From RI-283 sp964487925 (lineage in GTDB: Bacteria > Pseudomonadota > Gammaproteobacteria > SZUA-140): a stretch of 31,416 nt of DNA. The stretch lies in the NCBI GenBank assembly GCA_964487925.1, contig CAZASZ010000020.1, positions 1 to 31,416 on the forward strand, read 5' to 3'. The translations under genes and the position numbers were made by a program. Under the pieces are notes generated by a model, which was not told the DNA's origin, made no database searches, and was given only the letters and a program-made list of their open reading frames with translations. Shown in pieces: positions 31,387-31,416 of the stretch. Within the stretch, counting starts at the first letter, position 1. Each line of letters starts with the position of its first letter.

Positions 31387-31416
31387 CAAGCGGGGGAGAT
31401 TAATAACATTATTGAA

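Noticed and set aside
1..31416. CRISPR arrays, tRNA or rRNA genes, insertion sequences
   Set aside because: No regularly spaced repeats, cloverleaf-like sequences, rRNA segments or transposase-like frames were seen on either strand by reading; this was not tested by a dedicated tool.

Overview
The window looks like a chromosomal segment of a GC-rich gammaproteobacterium, probably near the Chromatiales or other sulfur-oxidising groups. The reasons are the gene families and the overall style: a hemL-thiE-thiD neighbourhood, a Can-type beta-carbonic anhydrase, an EngB GTPase, DsbA, and many outer-membrane beta-barrel proteins ending in Phe. This placement is inferred from memory of protein families and was not tested by a search. 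There is no rRNA, tRNA, insertion sequence, CRISPR array or phage module that I could recognise.

Layout from left to right. (1) 1-1074: a cold-shock protein gene and an RRM RNA-binding protein gene, both on the minus strand. The leader between them can form two mutually exclusive hairpins. A strong two-part palindrome lies after csp, and about 320 bp without a gene lies before the RRM gene. (2) 1075-8511: a minus-strand run of glycerate kinase, a DUF255/YyaL thioredoxin-domain protein, a secreted Kelch protein with an NrfJ-like tail, a sulfotransferase, a Tat-exported TRAP solute-binding protein and fructosamine kinase. (3) 8549-16512: a tight plus-strand operon of three TPR proteins (two of them lipoproteins), a small secreted protein, one ExbB/TolQ-type and two ExbD/TolR-type subunits, and a TonB-like protein with an AgmX/PglI-type C-terminus. 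Most junctions overlap by 4 bp. (4) 16564-19401: a minus-strand dsbA, acetolactate synthase and peptide deformylase set. (5) 19591-20904: a lone cyclic-nucleotide-binding domain protein, engB, and a decayed thioredoxin-like fragment overlapping the end of engB. (6) 21082-26736: a second plus-strand operon. It begins with a ribbon-helix-helix/zinc-ribbon regulator under a good sigma70 promoter with repeated operator-like boxes, followed by two outer-membrane beta-barrel proteins and a large TPR-plus-beta-barrel protein. (7) 26773-31416: an LPP20-like lipoprotein, hemL, thiE, a beta-carbonic anhydrase gene placed between thiE and thiD, a 62-residue unknown gene, thiD and a strong terminator belonging to a gene beyond the right edge.

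The most interesting content is regions 3 and 6. The order ExbB, ExbD, ExbD, AgmX-like, with large periplasmic TPR lipoproteins, resembles the core of the Myxococcus Agl-Glt gliding machine: the AglR, AglQ and AglS proton channel plus GltG/GltJ-type TonB-like proteins and TPR partners. Here the TonB-like protein lacks an obvious cytoplasmic regulatory domain. The first ExbD subunit has Asn where the family has its proton-carrying Asp, while the second keeps Asp. I infer a proton-driven trans-envelope machine with an asymmetric ExbD pair. The outer-membrane proteins of region 6 are possible outer partners, but that link rests only on proximity and type.
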